Program-made: the position numbers and the translations under genes
Notes under the pieces: model-generated
What the model was told of the DNA's origin: nothing
The model's input: only the letters and a program-made list of their open reading frames with translations
Database searches by the model: none
Part shown: positions 8,520 to 15,218 of the stretch, piece by piece
How positions within the stretch are numbered: the first letter of the stretch is position 1
Layout: each line of letters opens with the position of its first letter
Assembly (NCBI GenBank): GCA_947484245.1
Contig: CANKOT010000055.1
Span: 1 to 15,218, forward strand
Source: Comamonadaceae bacterium
Lineage (GTDB): Bacteria > Pseudomonadota > Gammaproteobacteria > Burkholderiales > Burkholderiaceae
Reading direction: 5' to 3'
Length of the DNA: 15,218 bases

Positions 8520-9970
8520 GCGGCAACCTCTTTGTCTGTTGCGGCGGAAGGGTTTGCCGGAGAATTTGAACTGCGAAGTCGAGTGCGGGGGTCAAAAGCA
8601 TCCCGAATAGCGTCGGCCAATAAATTGGCACTGAGCACAATGAGGAACATGAAAACAAAGGCTGTGGCCAAGGTCCACCAGACCAAAGGCGTGGCGGCCA
8701 ACTCGGACCGTGCTGTGTTAATCATGACGCCAAAGCTGGCCGTTTTGGGATCGACGCCCACCCCCACATAAGACAACACCGCCTCGGCCAACACAAACCC
8801 AGAAAACTGCATCACGGTATTGATGAGGACCAAGTGCATGAGGTTGGGCACGATATGCCGCCACAACACCCTGGGCGTAGACACTCCAAACGCTTGGGCC
8901 GATTGAATGTATTCAAGTTCGCGCAGCTTGAGTGTCTCGCCGCGAACCAATCGACACAAACCTGTGAATGAGGTGATGCCCAAAATGAGGCACAAGAAAA
9001 ACAATCGGGCATCTGCCCTTTCCAAAGCAGTTTCAAAGACACCTTGGTTTTTGTCGATGAACACCTGCAGCAGTAACACCGAAGCGGCAATCAAAAGCAC
9101 ATCGGGAATGGATGCCAACAAGGTATACAAGTATTGAATGGCTTCGTCCACCCAGCCACGCAGATAGCCGGCAGTCACGCCAAAAAACAAAGCCAAGGGC
9201 AACACCACCAAGGTGGTCAAGCCACCAATAACCAAGGCCGTGCGAACACTTTTTAAAGCAAAAACCAAGACCGAGTTGCCTGTCCGATCGGTGCCAAAAA
9301 CATGGTAATACCCTGACAACATGACCACCCAGGTCATGGCCAACACCATCACCGTGAAGGTGATGGCCATGGAGCGCCAGGGCCACTCGGTATGACCTGA
9401 TTTGAATTTGGAGAACACCACCCCCATCGGTTGTTGGGTGAGCACACTAGCAAGTAAACAGGCAGTGAGCAAGGTACCCAAAACAATCAATGCACCTAGG
9501 CCCAGAGCAAACCAAGATTTGGCAGCAACATCGGCCGCAAGGTCTTGAGCAGGATCAGTCAGGTGCTTGCCACCAAAGCGAAGTCTGGGGTAATCGCGCA
9601 CTGTCACGCCGTCTTTTTCAAAGGTTTCTTTTTTGAAACCCAATGCGGCCAAGGGCTCGGAGTAACTGCGCTCTGCGGCCGAAGCGATTGGATGTAAAAG
9701 TTTGTCTAAAACCGAGTTGGCTTCTGAAGAAAATTGTTTGGCTTGACCTGCTGCTGCGGGCAATGCTTCCCTAAAGTGAATGGAATCGGCCAGTCCCACC
9801 AGTAAAAAGAAACCCAATAGCATGCTGCTCACCATGGCGACAGGCCTGCACATTGCCAGGCGCCAATTGGCGCGCAAATTGCGATCGGAACGCACATGCC
9901 AAACATACCAAATGACAAACAGCAAGATGGCAAAGACGAATAAATCGGTGAGAAGAAAAACAGGCTGCAT
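8516..9970 (-). CDS. yejE: Peptide ABC transporter permease YejE, with N-terminal extension
   Basis: This is an inner-membrane permease of the DppC/OppC class, 484 residues against about 341 for E. coli YejE. The conserved permease part starts near residue 200 and includes FGTDRTGNSVL (225-235), the usual GTDxxG entry to the BPD_transp_1 domain. The coupling EAA loop is EYIQSAQAFGVSTPRVLWRH (353-372). Predicted membrane segments in this part are near 200-220, 242-264, 278-302, 322-340, 376-400 and 428-452. Ahead of it lies extra sequence with membrane segments at about 5-24, 45-63 and 153-177. A soluble segment of about 90 residues (63-152) sits between the second and third and would be periplasmic if the first segment runs in-to-out. 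The ATG lies 7 bp after yejB with a weak ribosome site, and the stop overlaps yejF by 4 bp. Confidence 0.93.
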   Translation of the reverse strand: MQPVFLLTDLFVFAILLFVIWYVWHVRSDRNLRANWRLAMCRPVAMVSSMLLGFFLLVGLADSIHFREALPAAAGQAKQFSSEANSVLDKLLHPIASAAERSYSEPLAALGFKKETFEKDGVTVRDYPRLRFGGKHLTDPAQDLAADVAAKSWFALGLGALIVLGTLLTACLLASVLTQQPMGVVFSKFKSGHTEWPWRSMAITFTVMVLAMTWVVMLSGYYHVFGTDRTGNSVLVFALKSVRTALVIGGLTTLVVLPLALFFGVTAGYLRGWVDEAIQYLYTLLASIPDVLLIAASVLLLQVFIDKNQGVFETALERADARLFFLCLILGITSFTGLCRLVRGETLKLRELEYIQSAQAFGVSTPRVLWRHIVPNLMHLVLINTVMQFSGFVLAEAVLSYVGVGVDPKTASFGVMINTARSELAATPLVWWTLATAFVFMFLIVLSANLLADAIRDAFDPRTRLRSSNSPANPSAATDKEVAA

Positions 9971-9977
9971 GATGTAC

Positions 9978-10955
9978 TTACTGCAAACGAATGCGAGGAT
10001 CGGCCAAGGTGTAGCTGATGTCGGTCAAGATCAGGCCAATGATGTACAAGAAGGAGCCCACGAAAACCATGGCTCGCACAATGGCAAAGTCTTGCCCAGC
10101 AATGGCCTCAATCAAATAACTGCCCAAACCAGGGATGGCAAAAAACGATTCTGTGATCAGACTGCCCATGAACAACAAAGGAATGACGGCCACCGACGCA
10201 CTCAAGATGGGAATCAGTGCATTGCGAAGTACATGGCTAAAGAGCACGCGAGCTTCTGACAAGCCCTTAGAACGTGCCGTGCGGACGTAGTCCTTGCCAA
10301 TTTCTTCCATGAACAAGGTGCGGTTGAATCGAATCTCACTACCCAAACGAGCCAAAATGCCCACTGCAACGGGCAAGACCAAAAAGCGCCACGCATCAAG
10401 GCCAGGTGCAAAGCCAGAAACGGGAATGAGTTGGAGCACTCTAGAAAACAAGAACTGCCCCATCACAATGAAAAACAGCGATGAGATGGACATGAACACC
10501 ACACACAACACGGTGCCCCAAAAGTCTAAGTAAGTGCCTCTGAAAAACGCCAAACCAAGGGCCAGCACCACAGAAATTCCCAAGCCCACGACAAAGGTGG
10601 GCAAGGCCAACGCAATGGAGGGGCCGGCGCGCCGAACAATTTCAGACGCAATGTCGCGGCCGCTATCAGCACGTCCAAAATCAAACGCAAACATGCGCAG
10701 CGAGCTGTCTAAAAAGATGGTGTTGGTTAGCTGCGCAAGACCCTCTTCTTGTGGATTGAAAAACGATGGACGGTCATAGCCTCGTTCGGCTTTCCACTTT
10801 TCAATGGCATCGGGCGTGACGCGCTTGCCACCCAACTGCATGCGCGCCATGTCATCGGGGGTGTTCACTTTAAAAAACAGCACAAAGGTGAGCAAGTTGA
10901 TACCCACCAAAATGGCCAAGCCGTAAGCCAATTTACGTGTTAAAAATTGAAACAT
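9978..10955 (-). CDS. yejB: Peptide ABC transporter permease YejB
   Basis: This is an inner-membrane permease of the DppB/OppB class with 325 residues. The N-terminus MFQFLTRKLAYGLAILVGIN is typical: a short basic start followed by the first membrane helix (about 10-29). After a soluble segment (30-110) come helices near 112-138, 146-172, 190-206, 248-268 and 296-318. The EAA loop that contacts the ATPase is DYVRTARSKGLSEARVLFSH (222-241), and the protein ends with DPRIRLQ, a normal DppB-type terminus. I chose the ATG at 10955-10953. The frame is open further upstream to an ATG at 11105, but that stretch is the antisense-free overlap with the end of yejA and lacks permease similarity. The chosen ATG overlaps the yejA stop as TGATG, with AAAAGG upstream, indicating termination-reinitiation coupling. 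Confidence 0.95.
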   Translation of the reverse strand: MFQFLTRKLAYGLAILVGINLLTFVLFFKVNTPDDMARMQLGGKRVTPDAIEKWKAERGYDRPSFFNPQEEGLAQLTNTIFLDSSLRMFAFDFGRADSGRDIASEIVRRAGPSIALALPTFVVGLGISVVLALGLAFFRGTYLDFWGTVLCVVFMSISSLFFIVMGQFLFSRVLQLIPVSGFAPGLDAWRFLVLPVAVGILARLGSEIRFNRTLFMEEIGKDYVRTARSKGLSEARVLFSHVLRNALIPILSASVAVIPLLFMGSLITESFFAIPGLGSYLIEAIAGQDFAIVRAMVFVGSFLYIIGLILTDISYTLADPRIRLQ

Positions 10956-13219
10956 CACAAACCTTTTTGAGATGAAGAAGCACCGGACGCAGAGGCCACG
11001 GCTTGCTGTGATTGGCGCCTGCGCCAAGCATTCCAAGCCGGCCAAGCCAACGCCAACAACAACAAAGGCAAGACTGCCAAGGGCCACCAAACTGCTTGAT
11101 TCCATTCTTTGATTTTGGCCATTCGCAGTTCGGGATCAATTCGCAAATAAGACAAGTTGTCTGGAATGATGTTGGAAGGTTTGCCATTGAACACCCATTG
11201 GTGATAGGCCCCAGCAAACTCATCAGACCAGCCATACATCATGGGCAAATCGTCTTGCATGATTTTGATCATTTGCCCAATCTTGGCCTCACGTTCAGGC
11301 GTGTCTTCCAAGTCTTTCATCTGTTCAAATAACTGATCAAATTCGGGGTTGAGGTAATTGGTGGCGTTTTCGCCATTGAATTTGACTTTTGAGTTGGGAC
11401 CGTACAGCAAGAACAAAAAGTTTTCAGGATCGGGATAGTCTGCAAACCAGCCCCAGAAAAAGAATTGCGAAGAGCCCTTGAGCATCTTGTCTTGAAAGCG
11501 GTTGTAGTCGGTATTGCGAATTTCAACTTGAATGTTGAGCTTGGCAAACTGCTTGGCCACCCAATCAAGTTTGGGTTTGTAGCTTGGACCCACCCCTTGC
11601 GTGTCGTAGTTCAACACCAAAGCCTGACCTGTTTTGGCGTCTCGCCCATCCGGATAACCCGCTTCAACCATTAACTGCTTGGCCACCTCAATCGACTTGC
11701 GCTTGAATTTGCCGTCTGGCAAGGTGTCGTAAATAACGGGGTTGGGCTTGGACAAATTGTTCCCAAACAAACCAGGCACCACCACACTGTGGTTCACTTG
11801 AGCCCTGTCTTCTTCAAAGATGGACACGTACTCTTCAAAGTCAAAAGCAATGGCCAAGGCTTGGCGCAATTTTTTATTGCGAACACGGTCTTCTGGTGTT
11901 TTGCCCAATCCCACCACGGGATCTAACCAATTGAAACCATAATGAAAAAAGGCCACCTGAACGGTGCTAGGCAATTGAATTTTCCGCTCGAGCAGATCCT
12001 TGGCTCGGCCGGTACCATCTTGAATAGACACCTGATACCGAACGCCTGCATCACCGCTACCCAATTGGGGAATGTCGTAGTAGCCTTGAATGAATTTGGT
12101 GGTCACCGAGGTGGCCTCTTTTTCAATGACAGACACCACTTTGTCGACAAAAGGTGTTTTCTTGCCGCAGTCCTTGAGCAAGCCTTTTGTCTCATCGCTA
12201 GGCTCACCTTCACAGGGGTAAGGTACGCTGCGGTAATTGGGATTTCGAACCAATTCAATGCTCGCATTGGGAATGTATTCGGTCAGCATGTAAGGGCCGC
12301 TGCCCACTGGCCATGTGTCTGGGTTGAGGTTGCGACGCGACATGCCGTCTTGGGCATAAAAGGCATCCACCTCCCAAGGGATGGGCGCAAAAAAGGTCAT
12401 GGCCAACCAATATTTGAATTGGGGGTACTTGCCCACCACTCTGAGTCTCAAGGTGTGTGAATCAACCACCACCACGCCAGGCAGGGCATGCTCTCTAAAG
12501 TCCAGCCAAGGCAAATGACCCAAAGGACCTACCTCGCGCGCAGATTTGCCTTTTTTCAACTCTTCGTTGAATGCCTTGATCTGCAAGCCGTAATCAGTCA
12601 GGCCCACAATTTTTTCAGACAAAAAACCAAAGGAAGGTGACTTGATGCGAGGCGTGGCCAATCGCTTGATGGCATAAGCATAGTCTTCTGCCAACAGCTC
12701 GCGAGTGCCCATTTTCTCAAAGTCATAAGGGCGGCGCTTGCCCTCAATATCAGCTTCTTTGAGGTTCAAATAAAGGGGTGCACCCTCTGCAGATTTGGCA
12801 AAGGCAGGATGTGGCTGGTACAAAATGCCGGGCTGAATTTTGAGCTCAAACACGCTTTCTGCAATCTGCTCTGCAGGTGCTTGAGCTGAAAGCTCTGCGC
12901 CATCCTTGCTCAAATACTTGACGCTGGGCATTTCAAGTAAGGTGCGCGGTACCAATTCGAAGGGACGTTTTAAATAGTGGTACTTAAGAGGCGGCTCGTA
13001 AACGGCATAAGTCCATGGCGTCTCGTTGAGACTGTAAGAAGACGTGGAGTCTAGGTACTTTGGCGATTCTTGGTAAGAACTGAACAAGACGTTTTCGGCC
13101 AGCAGGGACTTGGCCACGGGTTCATTGGAAACACCGTTGCAGCCCAAAAATACAGTTGCAATCGATGCCAAAACAATCAACTGAGCTGTTCTTTGAAGAC
13201 CAGGAATAGAAATATACAT
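10955..13219 (-). CDS. yejA: Peptide ABC transporter substrate-binding protein YejA (family 5 SBP)
   Basis: This is a periplasmic peptide-binding protein of the SBP_bac_5 family, with 754 residues from the ATG at 13219-13217. Residues 1-27 are a signal sequence (R10, then a hydrophobic stretch) ending VFLGC, which resembles a lipobox with the lipidated cysteine at 27 although Phe at -3 is atypical. Family landmarks include WPVGSGPYML (about 305), the RNPNYR segment and the FNWLDP/RNKKLRQALAIAFD region. Near the C-terminus a WWPLAVLPLLLLALAWPAW helix (about 710-729) followed by RRR looks like a membrane anchor, which is unusual for an SBP. It is longer than E. coli YejA (about 604). An in-frame TTG at 13249 would add 10 residues and has a weak GGA site; the ATG has no clear one, so the start is uncertain. 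The stop overlaps yejB. Confidence 0.92.
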   Translation of the reverse strand: MYISIPGLQRTAQLIVLASIATVFLGCNGVSNEPVAKSLLAENVLFSSYQESPKYLDSTSSYSLNETPWTYAVYEPPLKYHYLKRPFELVPRTLLEMPSVKYLSKDGAELSAQAPAEQIAESVFELKIQPGILYQPHPAFAKSAEGAPLYLNLKEADIEGKRRPYDFEKMGTRELLAEDYAYAIKRLATPRIKSPSFGFLSEKIVGLTDYGLQIKAFNEELKKGKSAREVGPLGHLPWLDFREHALPGVVVVDSHTLRLRVVGKYPQFKYWLAMTFFAPIPWEVDAFYAQDGMSRRNLNPDTWPVGSGPYMLTEYIPNASIELVRNPNYRSVPYPCEGEPSDETKGLLKDCGKKTPFVDKVVSVIEKEATSVTTKFIQGYYDIPQLGSGDAGVRYQVSIQDGTGRAKDLLERKIQLPSTVQVAFFHYGFNWLDPVVGLGKTPEDRVRNKKLRQALAIAFDFEEYVSIFEEDRAQVNHSVVVPGLFGNNLSKPNPVIYDTLPDGKFKRKSIEVAKQLMVEAGYPDGRDAKTGQALVLNYDTQGVGPSYKPKLDWVAKQFAKLNIQVEIRNTDYNRFQDKMLKGSSQFFFWGWFADYPDPENFLFLLYGPNSKVKFNGENATNYLNPEFDQLFEQMKDLEDTPEREAKIGQMIKIMQDDLPMMYGWSDEFAGAYHQWVFNGKPSNIIPDNLSYLRIDPELRMAKIKEWNQAVWWPLAVLPLLLLALAWPAWNAWRRRQSQQAVASASGASSSQKGL

Positions 13220-13354
13220 GTGTGTTTGCTGGATCAATAAGTTGGGCAACTTTATCCGAAGCTTCGAATTGATTGCTTGTTAAGACCCCAACTTTACTCC
13301 TGTTGTTTGAAGATCAGGCAAATAAACGCATTTTCAGAAATACCCGCCCTTCAC
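13220..13354 (-). promoter_or_regulatory. yejA upstream region with duplicated 20-bp element and palindrome
   Basis: This 135-bp gap between fabI and yejA should hold the yej operon control region. On the plus strand, TAAGTTGGGCAACTTTATCC (13238-13257) and TAAGACCCCAACTTTACTCC (13281-13300) share TAAG, CAACTTTA and TCC, with right halves 42 bp apart. The first copy is itself an inverted repeat, AAGTTG-GG-CAACTT (13239-13252). An adjacent palindrome has core CGAAGCTTCG (13257-13266), extended imperfectly to 13254-13269. On the coding strand both copies read GGA(G)TAAAGTTG, resembling a ribosome site plus TTG. The upstream one opens only a three-codon frame. No convincing -10/-35 pair and no fabI terminator were seen. 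The repeats are visible, and operator function is inference. Confidence 0.45.
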
Positions 13355-14143
13355 TTAGAGTGACTGGCTAAATCCACCCATCACTTGGCTAAAACCACCA
13401 TCCACATAAACAATCTCTGCAGAGATGCCAGATGCTAAGGGGCTCATGAGAAACGCGGCTGCATTGCCCACGTCGTCAATGGTCACATTGCGGCGAATGG
13501 GCGCAGTAGATTCCACGACGCTCAAAATTTTGGCAAATCCCTTGATACCACTGGCAGCCAAAGTTTTGATTGGGCCAGCACTGATGCCATTCACCCGGAT
13601 GCCCTTTGCGCCCAATGAATCTGCCAAATAACGGACGGAGGCTTCTAAAGAAGCCTTGGCCAATCCCATGGTGTTGTAACTTGGCACCACGCGCATTGAG
13701 CCCAAATAAGTCAAGGTTAGCAAAGCAGCATCTTGGTTCAAAAAAGGCAAAGAAGCTTTTGCCATTGCGGGAAAGCTGTATGCACTGATGTCGTGAGCAA
13801 TTTTGAATGACTCACGGCTTAAACCGTCTAGAAAATCGCCCGCAATAGCTTCTCGGGGTGCAAAGCCAATGCTGTGAACAAATCCGTCGAACTTGGCCCA
13901 ATGTACCGCTAAGTCTTGGAACATTTTTTCAATTTGCGCATCATCCCCTACATCGCAATCAAAAATCAAATTCGAATTAAATTCGGCAGCAAACTCGGTA
14001 ATCCGATCTTTAAATCGATCGCCTACATAGCTGAACGCAAGTTCAGCACCTTGAGCATGGCAGGCCTTTGCAATGCCGTAAGCAATAGAGCGGTTTGACA
14101 GCAAGCCAGTCAGTAGAATTTTTTTACCTTTTAGGAAGCTCAT
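13355..14143 (-). CDS. fabI: Enoyl-[acyl-carrier-protein] reductase (NADH) FabI
   Basis: FabI reduces trans-2-enoyl-ACP in the last step of each type II fatty acid elongation cycle and is the triclosan target. The 262-residue SDR-type protein has the FabI variant nucleotide-binding turn [19 protein letters not shown] (7-25) instead of the classical GxxxGxG. It has the catalytic set Y146, Y156 and K163 in the Y-x6-Y-x(M)-x-K arrangement, and HSIGFAP (90-96) with G93, the position where triclosan resistance changes arise in E. coli. The C-terminal [13 protein letters not shown] is typical, so the protein is full length. The ATG at 14143-14141 has only a weak AAAGAA ribosome site in an AT-rich 36-bp gap after the decarboxylase gene, with no terminator there. 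fabI may therefore receive readthrough from upstream or use an internal promoter that I cannot define. Confidence 0.97.
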   Translation of the reverse strand: MSFLKGKKILLTGLLSNRSIAYGIAKACHAQGAELAFSYVGDRFKDRITEFAAEFNSNLIFDCDVGDDAQIEKMFQDLAVHWAKFDGFVHSIGFAPREAIAGDFLDGLSRESFKIAHDISAYSFPAMAKASLPFLNQDAALLTLTYLGSMRVVPSYNTMGLAKASLEASVRYLADSLGAKGIRVNGISAGPIKTLAASGIKGFAKILSVVESTAPIRRNVTIDDVGNAAAFLMSPLASGISAEIVYVDGGFSQVMGGFSQSL

Positions 14144-14179
14144 AGAAATTCTTTAAAAAATTAAAAGTCAAAGTCGCGC

Positions 14180-15218
14180 TTACTTGACGGCAACACAATC
14201 TGCGAAATACCTGGTCACGCCATCAGCGCCCTTCTCTTCGACCAAACCATGTATGTCCGTCTCAAAGCCAGGACACTGCATATTGAATTCCCGTGAGAAC
14301 TTCAAGTAGTCCACGATTTTCTTATTGAACACCTCGCCAGGCACCAGCAAAGGAATGCCAGGCGGATATGGTGTGACCAAGCCTACCGTAACACGACCTT
14401 CCAAGGCATCGATCGAAACGCGTTCAGTTTTGCGGCGGGCAATTTGGGCGTAAGCATCGGCGGGGGTCATGGCAGGCGTCAAATCTGACAAATACATTTC
14501 AGTGGTCAAACGCGCGATGTCATATTTGGCATACAAGGTGTGAATGTGCTGGCACAAATCACGCAGGCCCATGCGCTCATACTTGGGCTGCTTTTGACAG
14601 AACTCCGGCATGATGCGCCACATGGGTTGGTTGCGGTCATAGTCGTCTTTGAACTGCTGCAAGGCCGTTAGCAAGGAATTCCATCGGCCTTTGGTAATGC
14701 CAATGGTGAACATAATGAAGAAGCTATAAAGGCCAGTTTTTTCAACTACCACACCGTGTTCAGTAAGGAACTTGGTGAGCACCGAAGCAGGAATGCCTGT
14801 TTTGTCAAACTTGCCATCCAAGTTCAGGCCTGGCGTGACAATGGTGGCCTTGATGGGATCGAGCATGTTAAAGCCGTCAGCCATTTGGCCGAACCCGTGC
14901 CACTTGCCGCCCTTCTTTTTGGGGTCACTGCGCAGAATCCAATCTTCGGCGCGACCGATGCCTTCATCGACCAAATTCTCGGGTCCCCAAACCTTGAACC
15001 ACCAGTCCTTGCCGTATTCGTCATCCACTTTTCGCATGGCACGGCGGAAGTCCAGGGCCTCGGCAATGCTTTCTTCCACCAAGGCTGTACCACCGGGCGG
15101 CTCCATCATGGCAGCCGCAACGTCACAGCTGGCAATGATGCTGTACTGAGGGCTGGTGCTGGTGTGCATCAAATACGCTTCGTTGAACAAGTGTCGGTCT
15201 AGCTTGGTGTTTTGCGAA
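14180..15218 (-). CDS. Orn/Lys/Arg decarboxylase (fold type I, PLP-dependent), C-terminal part
   Basis: The frame is open to the window end, so the gene is cut at its 5' side; the 345 visible residues are about the C-terminal half of a family usually near 750 long. The first visible residues are SQNTKLDRHLFNEAYLMHTS, followed by TSPQY, CDVAAAMME and PGGTALVEESIAEALDFRRAM, which are hallmark blocks of the Orn_Arg_deC major and C-terminal domains of the acid-inducible class. Such enzymes remove CO2 from lysine, arginine or ornithine to give a polyamine, consuming a proton. The PLP-binding lysine motif (SxHK) should lie just upstream, outside the window. WWFKVWGPENLVDEG, TPYPPGIPLLVPGE and a C-terminal CVAVK are also present. 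An apparent start at 15190 is a TTG inside the conserved block, not the real start. Substrate cannot be decided from this half. Confidence 0.93.
   Translation of the reverse strand, partial: SQNTKLDRHLFNEAYLMHTSTSPQYSIIASCDVAAAMMEPPGGTALVEESIAEALDFRRAMRKVDDEYGKDWWFKVWGPENLVDEGIGRAEDWILRSDPKKKGGKWHGFGQMADGFNMLDPIKATIVTPGLNLDGKFDKTGIPASVLTKFLTEHGVVVEKTGLYSFFIMFTIGITKGRWNSLLTALQQFKDDYDRNQPMWRIMPEFCQKQPKYERMGLRDLCQHIHTLYAKYDIARLTTEMYLSDLTPAMTPADAYAQIARRKTERVSIDALEGRVTVGLVTPYPPGIPLLVPGEVFNKKIVDYLKFSREFNMQCPGFETDIHGLVEEKGADGVTRYFADCVAVK

Noticed and set aside
7848..8771. A 307-codon plus-strand open frame opposite yejF and yejE
   Set aside because: It lies antisense to two intact, well-recognised genes, its translation resembles no known protein, and it crosses a real gene boundary. 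It is a codon-usage shadow.
10956..11105. An upstream in-frame ATG that would extend yejB by 50 residues
   Set aside because: The extension overlaps the end of yejA by 150 bp. The ATG at 10955 starts a canonical permease N-terminus and overlaps the yejA stop as TGATG.
14144..14179. A possible fabI promoter (TTGACT and TTTAAT in the AT-rich gap)
   Set aside because: The -35-like and -10-like elements are not spaced to form a pair, so no promoter is annotated.
15188..15190. A TTG that could be taken as the start of the decarboxylase gene
   Set aside because: It falls inside the conserved LDRHLFNEAYLMHTS block, and the frame continues open to the window end, so the true start is outside.
1..15218. 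CRISPR arrays, insertion sequences, tRNA or rRNA genes, phage or defence genes
   Set aside because: No regularly spaced repeats, transposase motifs, tRNA cloverleaf signatures or recognisable defence proteins were seen; the window is filled by core genes and one transporter operon.

Overview
All twelve protein genes in this window are on the minus strand, so the biological reading order runs from high to low coordinates. Gene content, gene order and protein sequence style point to a betaproteobacterium of the Burkholderiales, most likely Comamonadaceae (a Limnohabitans, Rhodoferax or Polaromonas type of genome). That placement is inference from remembered protein styles, because no search was possible. 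Base composition looks moderate, with no obvious island of foreign composition.

Region A (about 14180-15218) is the 3' half of a fold-type I Orn/Lys/Arg decarboxylase gene cut by the window end. Only 36 bp later comes fabI (13355-14143), the NADH-dependent enoyl-ACP reductase of fatty acid synthesis. Region B (6684-13219) is a complete yejA-yejB-yejE-yejF operon for an ABC importer of oligopeptides. Its genes overlap or nearly touch: TGATG between A and B, 7 bp between B and E, ATGA between E and F. The transporter has three unusual protein features: a binding protein with both a lipoprotein-like signal and a C-terminal membrane segment, a YejE with an N-terminal extension of roughly 200 residues, and a four-cysteine cluster between the two ATPase halves of YejF. 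Its upstream region carries a duplicated 20-bp element and a palindrome. A strong intrinsic terminator lies behind yejF.

Region C (1-6526) is the conserved translation and transcription-factor operon rimP-nusA-infB-rbfA-truB, continuing into typA (bipA), which is cut by the left edge. Gaps are 4, 24, 29, 1 and -4 bp, so this reads as one transcript. It combines 30S maturation (RimP, RbfA), elongation, termination and antitermination control (NusA), initiation (IF2), tRNA pseudouridine-55 synthesis (TruB) and a ribosome-associated stress GTPase (TypA).

The junction between B and C (6527-6683) is the most informative noncoding stretch. A candidate sigma70-type promoter for rimP lies upstream of the terminator hairpin, so the hairpin could end yejF transcripts, attenuate the rimP operon, or do both. 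I found no RNA genes, CRISPR arrays, insertion sequences or phage genes, and no stretch over 300 bp without a gene. The window is mostly conserved core genome. I do not see a wholly new system, and the items below are modest variations worth checking.
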